Shown here: piece by piece, positions 36,400 through 47,255 of the stretch
Numbering within the stretch: position 1 is the stretch's first letter
How the letters are laid out: every line of letters begins with the position of its first letter
From: Drechmeria coniospora
Taxonomy: Eukaryota > Ascomycota > Sordariomycetes > Hypocreales > Ophiocordycipitaceae
DNA length: 64,000 nt
Direction: 5' to 3'
NCBI RefSeq assembly: GCF_001625195.1
Contig: NC_054391.1
Span: 8,756,552-8,820,551, forward strand
Notes under the pieces: generated by a model
Seen by the model: only the letters and a program-made list of their open reading frames with translations
What the model was told of the DNA's origin: nothing
Database searches by the model: none
Translations under genes and position numbers: made by a program

Positions 36400-36760
36400 C
36401 CTTATACTAAAATACCTTAGATTTAGTATAGCTTAAAGAGACGATATCCTTGGAAACAAAGCTTAACTACCTTATTTAACCATCGACTATATATGCGGGT
36501 AATATACGATTGTACTAGCGGGAAAGTATGCTAGTTCCTTCCAGATAGGTAGTATTACTAAGAATTAATAGCTAAAATAGAAGAGGAAAGAGCAGTATTA
36601 TATATATCCCTTCTTACCCGCCTAGACATTTGTTATACTTAGGCTATAAGGTATAACCCAAACAATTCGTTCTATACTATTATATAACTAATTATTTTCT
36701 TAGCCAAGTACGTGCAATTAAAAAAGTCTTTAATGCAAATAAAGCCTGCCTTTCTTCTAA
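36400..36760 (+). pseudogene. Possible RIP-degraded Ty1/copia reverse transcriptase remnant
   Basis: In one plus-strand frame, interrupted by several stops, the order of fragments resembles the end of copia reverse transcriptase: a YLILKYLRF-like piece, GKYASSFQIGS, then ALLYISLLTRLDI, where copia elements have a conserved TRPDIA. A Pro-to-Leu change is what C-to-T mutation would cause. The match is short and judged by eye, so this is a weak call. Confidence 0.3.
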
Positions 36761-39079
36761 AGGTACTTATTAACTAATGCTAAGATTTACAACCGATTCT
36801 ATATATATATCCTATCTTCCTCTAGCTATATATTACTAATAATGTAGGCTAATGTAGGAGGTTCCTTTATGTACTATTACTGTAGTATATATCCGCCTCC
36901 TTCTCGATATACTCTACTAGAAAATCGATTGCTAAGTTCTTTCTTTTTTAAATAGTATAGCCCTAATTTCTAGCCATTTTATTCCGATATTTATATAACT
37001 TTACGCGGCGAAGATATTAAATATATAGAGACCTACTCTAAGTTTTACTATAATTTACGACGAAACTAATTCTATAGTAAGTATACTTACTAAAACTATA
37101 TACAATAAACACTAAGTACTAGAAGCATTCGATTATATTTCTAGCTAATCTCCCCTTATCTATTGGAATTGCAGTATTAAAATAGTATTCCTTATACTAA
37201 TTAATAATTTAATTCTATCGGTTATTCTTATTAGCTACGGAATCTATTTGTATCCGCCTCTACCCTTAGTAAAAATACTATTAGCAATTGCAGAAGATAT
37301 TGTTTAATTACTATAGAAAATAAACTAACCTCAAAATACATTATGTATATTTTACTTTCCCTTTCCCTATACCCTATACTTATCTCTATATAGTTCCTTT
37401 TCTTTCCTTGCTAAGTATATAAGAGCTTTATACAACCTATAAGAGCAAGATATTAAGCTAAATCTACGCAAGCTTATCGAACTATAATGTTATTCGATCG
37501 ATCCTAAGGAAGCATAAAATATTACACTATCCAATAAGTTTATTAAAATTAGTAGTATTTACAAAGTGGAAGAATAAAATACATAACCTAGATAAAGTAA
37601 GTATATTCCTAGTATATAAGTATACTACTAATCGTTTAGTATATCCAATTTATGGATTGTAATAGTAATGTTTTTATTGTTATTTGCTTTCTTTAAGAGT
37701 AAGTAAAGCTTTTTATAAGGCTAAGCCTAAAAACACTCGAGATTAATATAAATTATAAATATATCTTAGGAAATAAAGAAGTTAAGGCTATTTAGGGTTA
37801 GAAATACCTAACTACTAGAAATAGTAAGTATAAATTCGTTCGAAAGCAATATGATAAGCTAATATATATTTAGTTATTCTACTTATTTGTGTCTATATAA
37901 ATACGGAGACCGAGGAGCTTTTTGCATTTATGTTTTAAAAGGTGTTTTCTATTATACATAATAACTATTATATCTCAATTATATAGAAGTATCTATATAG
38001 TACTGGATTAATTAGTATTATTATGGACCAGGAAATTAAATACTTATAAGGTAAGGTATATATATTTATTGTACTAGATCTTTAGTACTAATATTTTAGG
38101 ATTTGGCTTATATCTACACAGTATTGACCCCGAAAAACGCTCTTGGGACTAGTATACTTAACGATTAGTTCGGTTTTGCTAAGTTTACTTTTAGCGCGGT
38201 ATTAAACGATAATTACCTAAGTATAAACTATAGGGCCTAGGGTCCCTTTTTGAAAAGATAATAAGCTTACTATACGCTAAATTAGAAGAAATATACCTTT
38301 TAATTGTAGATAAACTTAAAGGTAAGTTATATATAGAATTGATTCGAAACTAAATCTAACGAGAGTATAGAGGTTACTTCTATTCGATATTGGGTAAGAT
38401 ATAAGAAACGTTCTATAATTCGATCTAGCCTAAATTGGTTTTATAGTAAAATTGCACTTAGTAATTGGGAAAAGTTTCCGAGAAATACTAATAGAGTAGA
38501 GGTTTTGCATAAGATTTCCTATCGATAGAGTAGGAGGTATATATTACTACTAAAGTATATTGAATCGTAAGTTATCTTTATATCTAAAGTACTTTATTTA
38601 CTTCTTTTACTTACTTTACTTACTTAGGTCTACCGAATATAACCGGAACCAAATTGCATTCTATTTTGGATTTAAGCAATATAGGATTAGTAATAACTTT
38701 TGTAATACTTCCTTAACTGGAAGGTTCTATTATAAGACAATTCGAAATAGTATGCAAATAAAAAATCTACGTCGGAAATTATACTAATATATAATAGTAA
38801 AAAAGCAAGAGGTTCGGTAAATACAAAGATAAGCTAGGAGTATGAATCGAATCTTAACGGATTCTAAAAGTAATTGTAAATGGTTTTTCTCTTTATTTTA
38901 AACTCCAACTCGCTCCCGGTCCTTACGCAATTAAAGCTAGTTAATTGTCTATTGCAATAATTCTAATTTATTACGCAGTCGATTAGCTAGAATTAATAAT
39001 TCAGAAGAGAATAATTTATTCTTAGCAATATCTTTAGGTATTTTATTTTAGAGAGGTATAATAAATTGATTTAGAGTAT

Positions 39080-40040
39080 AACGCACTGACTATAATTCGG
39101 AATAATATGCATTGCGCTGTACGTACTGTAGTTTGGAACTAATTCGAAATGTAGTATGGAATTAATTCGTAGTGCTATATGCGCGCTATAACTTGGAATT
39201 GATTCGTAATGCAATGCGCTATAATTTGGAAATATACTGTAGTGCGGCGTACGCGCTGTAACTTGGAATTGATTTGTAGTGCAATGCGCTGTAATTTGGA
39301 AATATACTATAGTGCGGTGTGTACGCTGTAACTTGGAATTGATTCGAAAGTAATGCGCTGTAATTTGGAAATATACTATAGTACGGCGTGCGCGCTATAA
39401 CTTGGAATTAATTCGTAATGCAATGTACTGTAATTTGGAAATATACTATAGTAAGGCGTGCGCGCTGTAACTTGGAATTGATTTGTAGTGCAATGCGCTG
39501 TAATTTGGAAATATACTGTAGTGCGGTATACGCGCTGTAACTTGGAATTGATTTATAGTATAATGCGCTGTAATTTGGAAATACACTATAGTACGGTATA
39601 TATACTGTAACTTAGAATTGATTTGTAAAGTAATGCGCTGTAATTTGGAAATATACTGTAGTGCGGCGTGCGCGCTGTAACTTGGAATTAATTCGTAGTA
39701 TAATGCGCTGTAATTTGGAAATACACTATAGTGCGGCGTGCGCGCTATAACTTGGAATTGATTCGGAATGCATTCCAAAATTATACTGTAGTGCGGCGTA
39801 CGCTGTAGTTTGGAATTGATTCGGAATGCATTCTACTATTATACTGTAGTGCGGTGCGCGCTATAACTTGGAATTGATTTGCAATACAATGTACTGTAAT
39901 TTGGAATATACTATAGTACAGCGTGCGCGCTGTAGTTTGGAATCTATTTGTAATGCAATATACTGTATTTCGGAAATTCGCTAGTATTGATATGCAGTGC
40001 GGTATACGTACTATAACTTGGAATTAATTCGTAGTATATA
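39080..40040. repeat. 70-bp satellite array in the element core (about 12 units)
   Basis: The unit runs from GTAATTTGGAAATATACTGT through GTGCGGCGTGCGCGCTGTAA to CTTGGAATTGATTCGTAGTG. GTAATTTGGAAATA recurs about every 70 bp from about 39,230 to 39,710, with less regular copies on either side. The minus-strand 110-codon frame here is translated repeat. Confidence 0.92.
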
Positions 40041-41089
40041 ATGTGGGTTATAGCATAGCTGTTATAGTAATACTATGTCTTGGTGACGGTCTTATTATCG
40101 GTTTGTTTAAAGCTAGAATCGCAATGCAGCTAATGAAAGAGAGAGTATAAGGTATCTAGGGGCAACTCGAGAGGAGATATTGCTTTGAAATCTTAAAAAC
40201 TTTTACTATAAATACGTTATTGTTTCGTGAGATTATTAATTCCGGTTAAAATATTACGTCCGATTGAAATACTATATCTGTTTGGACCACTATATTGTAA
40301 TACTTATACAATAAAACCCCTTAGTCTCTGTCCTCTGTCCTTAACCGTTACGGCAGTCCCATTCCAACGTTAAGTAGAAGTTCGACCAAATGTAACAGTT
40401 ATAAGCATATTGTTGCAATAGACAGTAGCCTGTAAATATATTAGTACTAACTCGAAAGACGCGCAGAATTAATTCCAAATTACTTACGTCCGCTTACTGC
40501 TTTGCAATACGCGTATTTATATTTACCGGTGCGGAAATCCATATTGTCTAGCGTTGATAATATTTTACGTATTTCCTTCGTATTATATCCATTGCCCGCC
40601 TTATTCAGAGGAGCCTCCAGCTTCGGGATAAACTTAAACAGCAGGCTAGAAAAAAGCCTGTTATAGTAGGACTTATCCGTCTCCTATGTATCGTTAGTAA
40701 TTAAAGTTCGATTAAATATAGTGGAGGTAGAACTAAACTGATTCGTAACGCGTTGGGATCTACTTTAGTACTATAGTGCTGGGTCTTGTCTGAGAACTTT
40801 CGCCCTATTAATCCGTTAGTTATATATACGGAATGACTTTGGATTTATTTAGATTTAAAATATACCTCTCCTTTAGGGCGTACAGTTAGCCGATATATCT
40901 TCGTTGCACTAGAGGAGGAACTCCCAGACGAGCTTGTGTTTGAATTAGTCGTTGTAGTACGAATGTTGGAGGCGGATTAACGATTGTAATTATCTTCCTA
41001 CTAAGAGTTTATTAGCTTACTGGCTTGAATTGGTTTCAAACTAGTTCTAGGTTCTGTACGTTACCTACCTGTAAGGTAGTGGCCCTTTT

Positions 41090-41290
41090 CTTTGCCTTCC
41101 TGGCCCTTTTTGCTGCTTTTTTTTGTACTTTTGCCTTATTTTGTGCTTTTTTCTTGGCCTTCTTTATTGCCTTTCTCTGGGTTCTTTTCTCCTTCCGTAC
41201 TTGCTTTTTGGCCTTCTTCTCTGCAATCTGCCTAGCCTTATCCTCGGACGTATTGTTGCTTGACTTACTAGACTCTCCTGTCTTGCTTTA
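41090..41290 (-). pseudogene. Lysine/alanine-rich coding relic in the right arm
   Basis: The minus strand reads about 60 codons without a stop as a highly basic, helical sequence (ARQIAEKKAKKQVRKEKR, then KKAKKKAQNKAKVQKKAAKR). The left arm at 32,930-33,070 holds the matching but stop-ridden version (IAERKGKQ, RKAAIKSK). Such basic tails occur at the C-terminus of some fungal DDE transposases, so this may be the last legible part of the element's own gene. No catalytic domain is readable. Confidence 0.35.
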
Positions 41291-41310
41291 CATCTCGTTG
41301 GCGGCATTAT

Positions 41311-41703
41311 CGTTACCAATTTCATTACTATTATCCTGTAAGTTCGTTAGCAATAAACCAAAATTAATTCCAACCTCGCTTAGAATACGATATAATATTA
41401 TATATTATCTATGTCTATATCGGCTTCGGGCTTAAGACTTTCGTTACCAATTTTATTACTATTATCCTGTAAGTTCGTTAGCAATAAACTAGAATTAATT
41501 CCAACCTCGCTTAGAATACGATATAATATTATACCTTATCTATATCCATTTCGGCTTTGGGCTCGAGACTTTCGTTACCAATTTTAATACTATTATCCTA
41601 TAAGTTCGTTAGCAATAAACCAGAATTAATTCCAACCTCGCTTAGAATACAATATAATATCTTACCTAATCTATATCCATATTGTCTTTGGGCTCGAGAT
41701 TTT
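41311..41703. repeat. 131-bp tandem triplication in the right arm
   Basis: CGTTACCAATTT starts at 41311, 41442 and 41573, and the sequence between is repeated with few changes. The left arm seems to have one counterpart, at about 32,710-32,830. Confidence 0.9.
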
Positions 41704-43019
41704 TATGCACCGAGCTTAACGAAGGAAATAGTAAATCTACTACCTGTTGCGGATCTACTACCGGTTGCAGAGGAGTTCTAGGGGGGGGGCAGGGCGAGGA
41801 CGATACTAGCGCAATAGGAGATAATGCTGGTATTCGACGAATTGGTTTAAACAACGGCCTTATAGCCGTCTATATACAATTAGTAAACGAGTCTGGAACT
41901 AATTCGAGACGTATTTAGAATATCTACGTACCTTATCCCGTACAGCCGTACTTGCAGGTAGTTCCTAGCAAGGCAATTAGTATTACTTGGATATATATTC
42001 GAATTAATTCCAATACGTACCGCGAGTAACTCTATGTTTGCAATAACTTGGTTTACTGTGGCCGGGCCGCTACGAATATCGCGAAGTCGTAGCGCTTGCT
42101 GTGCATTTGCCCGTGCAGCTCTGCGTCCTAGTGTTTTATTTCCTGACAGAGGAGTGCTCTAGTATTGTTATGGACTGTTGTACTAAAGAATCGGGGGGCG
42201 CTCGTCCGTTACTAGTATTATCGTTCTGGCAGGCTTTCTCGGTATCTACTGCGGTATATTACCAGTAGACAAATCGGCGTACTATCCTGAATTAATTAGC
42301 AACTAGTATTAAAATATAGAGCAAGGAATGATTTTACTATTAACGATTGTATTAAACTCGTAGGTATTTGACTCGGGCTGTCGCTCTTCCGTATCGACTT
42401 TATGCACACGTTTATAGTAGTTTTTTAATGCCGATATACTGCTAAACTAAGTATTCTAGAATTAAGTAGTTGTTAGTTTAAATCCAATACGAATTAATTC
42501 CAATAAAGTTCTCACTATAATGCAAATCCTGATATCGCTTCGGTAGCGATAAAAAACTTCTCCCGGCACTAAAATTACCTCCCCTCGATCGTTTAACTTT
42601 AGCAGTAGCATTATTTCGTCTGGCAGGCGGCGGCCCTCGTTGAGGTACCGAAGATATCCTTAATGCTTTTTGTACAATATAATGGACGGATTAATTGCAA
42701 ATTTAACGTAAAACTAGCAACGAGATAACAGTACGATAATTGTAAAAGCATATAGAAATGCAAACGTAACGATATTAAAACGCGATGCGAATTGTTTTAG
42801 AATAGAATAGCAATATATTCGTACGATGCGTTTACGTAAGTAACTTTACTATAGCAACCCATGAATAGCTCTTAGCGCAATAGCTTGTAATCCTTTTGCG
42901 GCGTTTCTCGAAGAAAGTATAGAGATAGGCACCATACCTATATAATTCATTCGCAATACAAGAGTATATAACTACTGGAATCTATAATAATGCGGTATAG
43001 AACTAGATCTATCTCTTAC

Positions 43020-43410
43020 TTTAATAAGATACTGCGAAGTAGGTTGGAATTAATTCCAATAAGGTATGGCGAAGTAGTTTGGAACCAATTCCAATGAGAT
43101 AAGGCGAAGTGGTTCAAAATCAATCCTAATAAGGCATGGCGAAGTGGTTCGGAACCGATTCCAATAAGGTACAGCGAAGTAGTCGGAATTGATTCCACCA
43201 AGACGCATACGAAGTGGTTGGAATTAATTCCAATGAGGCACGGCGAAGTAGTTTGGAACCGATTCCAATAAGGTACGGCAAAGTAGTTTGGAACCGATTC
43301 CAATGAGGTACGGCGAAGTAGTTCGGAATTAATTCCAATAAGGTATAGCAAAGTGGTTCGGAATTGATTCCACCAAAACGCACAGGAAGTAGTTTGGAAC
43401 TAATTCCAAG
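43020..43410. repeat. 35-bp palindrome-bearing minisatellite, short array (about 11 units)
   Basis: The same unit as in the left arm, in reverse orientation, with GGAATTAATTCC-type cores and AGGTACGGCGAAGTAGTT spacers. Confidence 0.93.
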
Positions 43411-43759
43411 CGATAATTAATTCGCAATATAGTAGACGTACTGTAACTTAAAGTTGTTTACAGCGCAGTGGACGCACTATAACTTAAAGTTATTTACAGC
43501 GCAGTAGACGTACTGTAATTAGCAGTTAGTTCCTAGCGCAATGGATACCCTGTATTTTCCTAAGCACTGTAATTTCTAGGTACACAGTCTATTTTTTGGA
43601 TGTAAGTTGGAGTTCGAGCCGCAGTTCCTAGGAAGTATCTTTTAATTTTCCAAAAGTATTTACGCGAAAGGTTATGTACCGTAACCCGTTTTTTTTTATT
43701 GTAGCGTTGGTGTGGTCGACTGAGGTACGCGAACTTTGGTCGTCTGAGATGCATACTCC

Positions 43760-43765
43760 TTCATC
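43760..43765. other. Right copy of 6-bp target-site duplication TTCATC
   Basis: It directly follows the right terminus (GCATACTCC) and matches 29968-29973. Confidence 0.75.
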
Positions 43766-43908
43766 GTCGATGCCCCTCCCAAACCATCCGATCGATTCGT
43801 CAATCGACAACACAACGCAACTCGGAGACGCTCCAATCTCGAACCGTTCCTTGCAGTCCTGCATTATATCCCTATTCCTCCCCTGCCATTTCCGCTCCGA
43901 TCGCAATC

Positions 43909-44410
43909 ATGGTCCGCAGCTCTGGTTCTGTCATCTGGTAAGGACGAAGCCACCCGTTTCGCCATTGCTATCGATTGTGCTCGACACCAACCACCTCTGT
44001 CGGGTTTTTCTCCTCCTTTGTGACTTATCAGACGCCCTCTCCGCTGACGCGCACTTCTTCCCGCATTGGCAGGCAGATTGTCCCCCTCGTCGTCGCGCTC
44101 GTCGTCATCTCCGCCATCGGTTGGGTGCTCTATCAGGTCTACCTCTCGGCCAACAACTTCCGCCATGCGGCCTCGGAGCGCATGGGCAAGAAGAACGTCA
44201 CGTTCACCAAGGAAGGCGTTCGCGTGGGCGTCAAGCAGGTGCAGAACGAGAAATACGTCGACAAGACGCAGGGCTGGGTCGTCAAAGCGTGGAATCTCGG
44301 CAACCAACAGGGAAACGACGAGATGTACCTCACCCATGATCCTCCCGCTCCGCCCTGCCGCTGCGTCACAAGGCTAACTGCTGCGCTTCAGGAAGAACCG
44401 AAAGAAGTAG
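43909..44410 (+). CDS. Small single-pass membrane protein, fungal, function unknown
   Basis: Exons 43909-43937, 44073-44324 and 44392-44410 give 99 residues. The start is MVRSSGSVIW, followed by one membrane helix (QIVPLVVALVVISAIGWVLY) and a soluble part with KKNVTFTKEGVRVGVKQVQN, then VVKAWNL and a basic end KNRKK. I recall similar uncharacterised small proteins in other filamentous ascomycetes but no assigned function. The splice pattern is supported by the GCTAAC branch before the last acceptor and by the frame closing on a stop after six codons. The start codon is only 150 bp from the inserted element, so the promoter is truncated to that length or partly supplied by the element. Confidence 0.7.
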
Positions 44411-45498
44411 ACGAAACGGCTGGCCGTGACCACTGGACATACAAATCGTTTCCACTCGGCCGGCGCACGGCCAACCAGCCTCGCCTAGCTCCTACTCGCA
44501 CCGCAACAATCGAACGGCCGGCTCTTGCCTTTGTCGATGCGCCGGGCCGCCGAGCCCGAGAAAAATACTATAGAAAGGACATGTAACCATTTGACTGCTG
44601 TGTTATTTAACGGAATCTGTAACTATGATTGTAGGGGTCGGCTGCGGCAAAAGAGGCACTTTACTACACCACCTCGTCCTTGGCCTCATCACCATGACCT
44701 GGCTTCGCACCTAGCATTGAAATTCCCCACCTGTAACAATCAATCAACGTCTCTTGCGTGCAAACGAAGTCGATGTGCCATTACAGGTGCCTTTCCAGAG
44801 TTCATCAAGTAGCGTCCATGTCATGATTGGTCCTCCATCACGCCCCTGTCAGGTGCCCAAACTCCTCCACGCATGTGTCATGACCGCTCTCCGGCCAACA
44901 AGGGTCCCTCAAAGCTGGAGATGGTGCGCCCGCCCGCAGCCAGCGCAAGGGATTGATGCATATCGAATGCAGATACGACAACACCGTCAGGCGGGACTCG
45001 AATCACCAGCCTCGACGACGAAGTAAAATCACGCGAGATGGCCATGGAAATGGAAGGGTCAGGAGAATGGGCAGAGGAAGAGGCAAGGCAGGGTCGACGT
45101 GATGTGCGGAAAAGAGAAGAGGGAAATGGCGTCGTCGCACCGCAGGCGGAGTGGCCCCGTGCCGTGGGATCGCCAGAGTCGTGCGTCGGCACGTCCGTAC
45201 CAAGGTCGTCTCGGACCGGTCGCCCATGCACGCGGGAGGCGGTTCGTGAGGGCGCATGGCCACGGTTGGCCGATCGGGGGACTAACGCGGCGGTGCCCTC
45301 CGATGCGGTGCCTCCGGTCGCTGCGGAAGGCTCGTCGAGAAGGCAGCACCGGACGGCACCTTGTCCAAATCATGGAACGAGGGCGGTCGGTCGGTCATCA
45401 AACCATCTCTGCGGATGAGCATGGACGGAAGTCGATAGTTCAGCTGGAGCAAAAGGCATCAGCCAAGATGGTACGAAGCGTGTTCCATGCCCGGCAAG
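44411..45498. other. Intergenic spacer between convergent genes
   Basis: About 1.1 kb with no recognisable gene or repeat. Short frames on both strands from 45,000 to 45,540 have no family resemblance. Confidence 0.45.
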
Positions 45499-47255
45499 TC
45501 AGTCGTTGCCTACCTCGGTCAAGGGGTTGGCGGATCTGACGCCCAGCTGATGGCCAATGTACTCGAAACGTCCCCGGATCCAGGTGCGCTGCGAGTCCGT
45601 GGTGTAATCCTGGGTGTGGATGACGGCCAGAGGCCAGGTCATGAAGTAGCCGCCCAGGCCCTTTGGGGAATCCTCCTCGCCGCATGCGAAGCTGGAGACC
45701 TTGACGCCGTCGAGCAGATGCCTGCGCTTCGAGAACCAACCGAGCTGGTAGGGAACGGATGCGACAATGTCGGTGATGGTGTCGACGCATGTGCGGGCGG
45801 CCGTGGCGTACTCGGGCGTCGTTCGGTAGTCGACCGGCGACGAGGTCCAGGCGACGCAGCGCACGATGATGGACGCCAGAACGATGCGCGAGCAGCGCAT
45901 CATGTTCCAGACGCTGGCGACCCAGAGGCCCGGATAGGCATCGACGCGGCCCGGATAGACGTCGGCGACGAGGTAGTTGCCGTTGGGAACATGGTCCTCC
46001 CAGCCGACCGTCCTCCACCGAAAGGAATCGGGGAGCGTCTTGGACCAGTTGGCACAGGCCAGGTCGTGGGCCTGGCACCTCCTGATCATGTCAAGCACCA
46101 CTTGGACGTGCTCGTCGGACCAGCTCGCCGAGGTGAGAAGGCGATTCGCCTCGGCTCGAAGCTCGCCGACGCCAATGTTGAGCCGTTGACATTCGGCCGC
46201 GTGGCGGTCCCTGACGGTGTCGTTCATCCACCAATCGCCGCCCATGACGGGCGCCTTGGACGTGGTGATGCTGTAGACGATCTGCGGCGGGAGAGAGAGA
46301 GGGGTCAGCGACGTCTGGTCCACGCACGTGCGGCTCGCGCGAAGCATCACGGTCGGGCTGGACGAGCGAAAACGGTAGAGGGCGGCGCGCTGAACGGACC
46401 ATCTGGGTTCGCACGGCGATGAACATGAGCAATCCAAGCTTGGTGCGCAGCTGCTTCCGACCGCGGGCCTTGACGAGCTCGATGGCGCCCTCGATGTGCG
46501 TGCCCCAAGCGAGGGTGCCGAACTGGCGGGCCGCTATGCTCTCGAAGAGGCCGAGCAGCAAGACGGAGGCCAAGGTGGCGTCGAGCCTCGCGACGGCCGG
46601 GTCTCGGAGCGCGAGGTTGGTCGCCGACAAGGCCTTTGTGTACCTTCCCAGCGCTTCCTTGTCCAGGTCGCTGCCGGCGCCGACGCGATTGTTGAGCGAG
46701 GCGAGGGCGCACGCGTCGAAGGCGTAGGTGAAGTGCCGGGGAAGGTGCTCCATCTTCAAAAGGGGAATGAGAAATTCCATGAAGCCGCGGACGCTGCCGT
46801 GAGAGGGAAGGAGAACGAAATTGGAGATGAAGTGGCACGTCGCTCGGTTCTCGACGGGGACTCGAGGGGACGGCGAAATCAGCCAGCCATCCGTCGACGA
46901 GGACGAAGGCGGACACGCCCACGACGGGCCGGGGCCGACGGCCGAGGCGGGCGCCTTGCCGTTCGCGCGTGCCAGGGCCTTGCTCCCGGCCTTTCTCGCT
47001 CGCTTCTCCGTCGCGAGCGTCTCGTTTCGAAAGACGAGATCGAATTCGTTCCGGTAGCCCGGGCACGTCCGTCTGCTCTTGGCACACTGGTTACAGGTCG
47101 GCTTGGTCTCGTCACACTGAAGGGACGGCATGGCGATTTCGATTAGCGATCGACGGACGCCGGCACGAAGGCGACGGAGGGGAGAGGCTGTCTACCTTGA
47201 TCCTGCGCGTTCTGCACATCTGACAGCCCCTCGAGGGCTTGCCACAGTAGACCAT
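45499..47255 (-). CDS. Zn2Cys6 fungal-type transcription factor
   Basis: Minus-strand exons 47255-47196, 47116-46328 and 46281-45499 give 543 residues. Joining exons 1 and 2 builds a perfect binuclear zinc cluster, CQMCRTRRIKC followed by DETKPTCNQCAKSRRTC (Cx2Cx6Cx6Cx2Cx6C), preceded by KPSRG. After a basic linker comes the fungal-specific helical region (CHFISNFVLLPSHGSVRGFM, ALSATNLALRDPAVARLD, WGTHIEGAIELVKARG, GLLMFIAVRTQM). The second intron is only 46 nt but has a clear CTGAC branch and pyrimidine tract and joins PH to IVYSITTSKAPVMG in frame. It is a nuclear DNA-binding regulator with unknown targets. No pathway gene lies next to it that would suggest a cluster role. Confidence 0.92.

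Larger units (their letters stand above)
34241..40249. other. AT-rich core of the element, no intact gene
   Basis: About 6 kb of extremely A+T- and TpA-rich sequence with stops in all frames, an (AT)n run near 34,507-34,529, a degraded copia-like stretch at 36,400-36,760 and a 70-bp satellite at 39,080-40,040. I find no RNA gene. GGAATTAATTC-type palindromes occur here too, for example near 35,855. Confidence 0.7.
29974..43759. mobile_element. 13.8-kb AT-rich, RIP-mutated element with long terminal inverted repeats
   Basis: Both ends begin GGAGTATGCATCTCAGACGA when read inward. The outer 379 bp of the two ends align without gaps and with nine transitions only. Homology between the inverted arms continues inward to about 34,240 on the left and 40,250 on the right, with growing divergence and length changes. 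The flanks carry the direct repeat TTCATC, so the whole block seems to have inserted once. No open frame in it is a credible protein; frames over 100 codons are translated satellites or homopolymer runs. Long inverted repeats plus a 6-bp duplication are seen in some large DNA transposons, but without a readable transposase the superfamily is open. The sharp change from GC-rich to AT-rich sequence coincides with the termini. Confidence 0.85.
40250..43759 (-). repeat. Right inverted arm of the element
   Basis: This is the reverse-complement counterpart of 29,974-34,240. It is shorter mainly because its 35-bp array has about 11 units instead of about 30, although it gains a threefold 131-bp repeat. 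It is visibly less AT-rich than the left arm in places, for example at 42,060-42,130. Confidence 0.8.

Noticed and set aside
41025..41435. Plus-strand 136-codon frame rich in Phe and Ala that looks like a membrane protein
   Set aside because: It is the antisense shadow of the lysine-rich relic: AAG/GCC-type codons on the minus strand read as Phe/Leu/Ala on the plus strand.
29974..43759. The AT-rich block as a regional centromere, prompted by the CENP-A gene in the same window
   Set aside because: Defined termini with inverted repeats and a 6-bp flanking duplication point to an insertion. It is also short for a fungal regional centromere, and the location of the CENP-A gene says nothing about centromere position.
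29974..43759. A Starship-type giant element
   Set aside because: No tyrosine-recombinase captain gene or cargo genes are readable, it is small for the class, and long terminal inverted repeats are not its hallmark.
44940..45010. A tRNA-like T-loop string (minus strand GATTCGAGTCCCGCC)
   Set aside because: No acceptor stem, D-loop or anticodon arm could be built around it at the right spacing.
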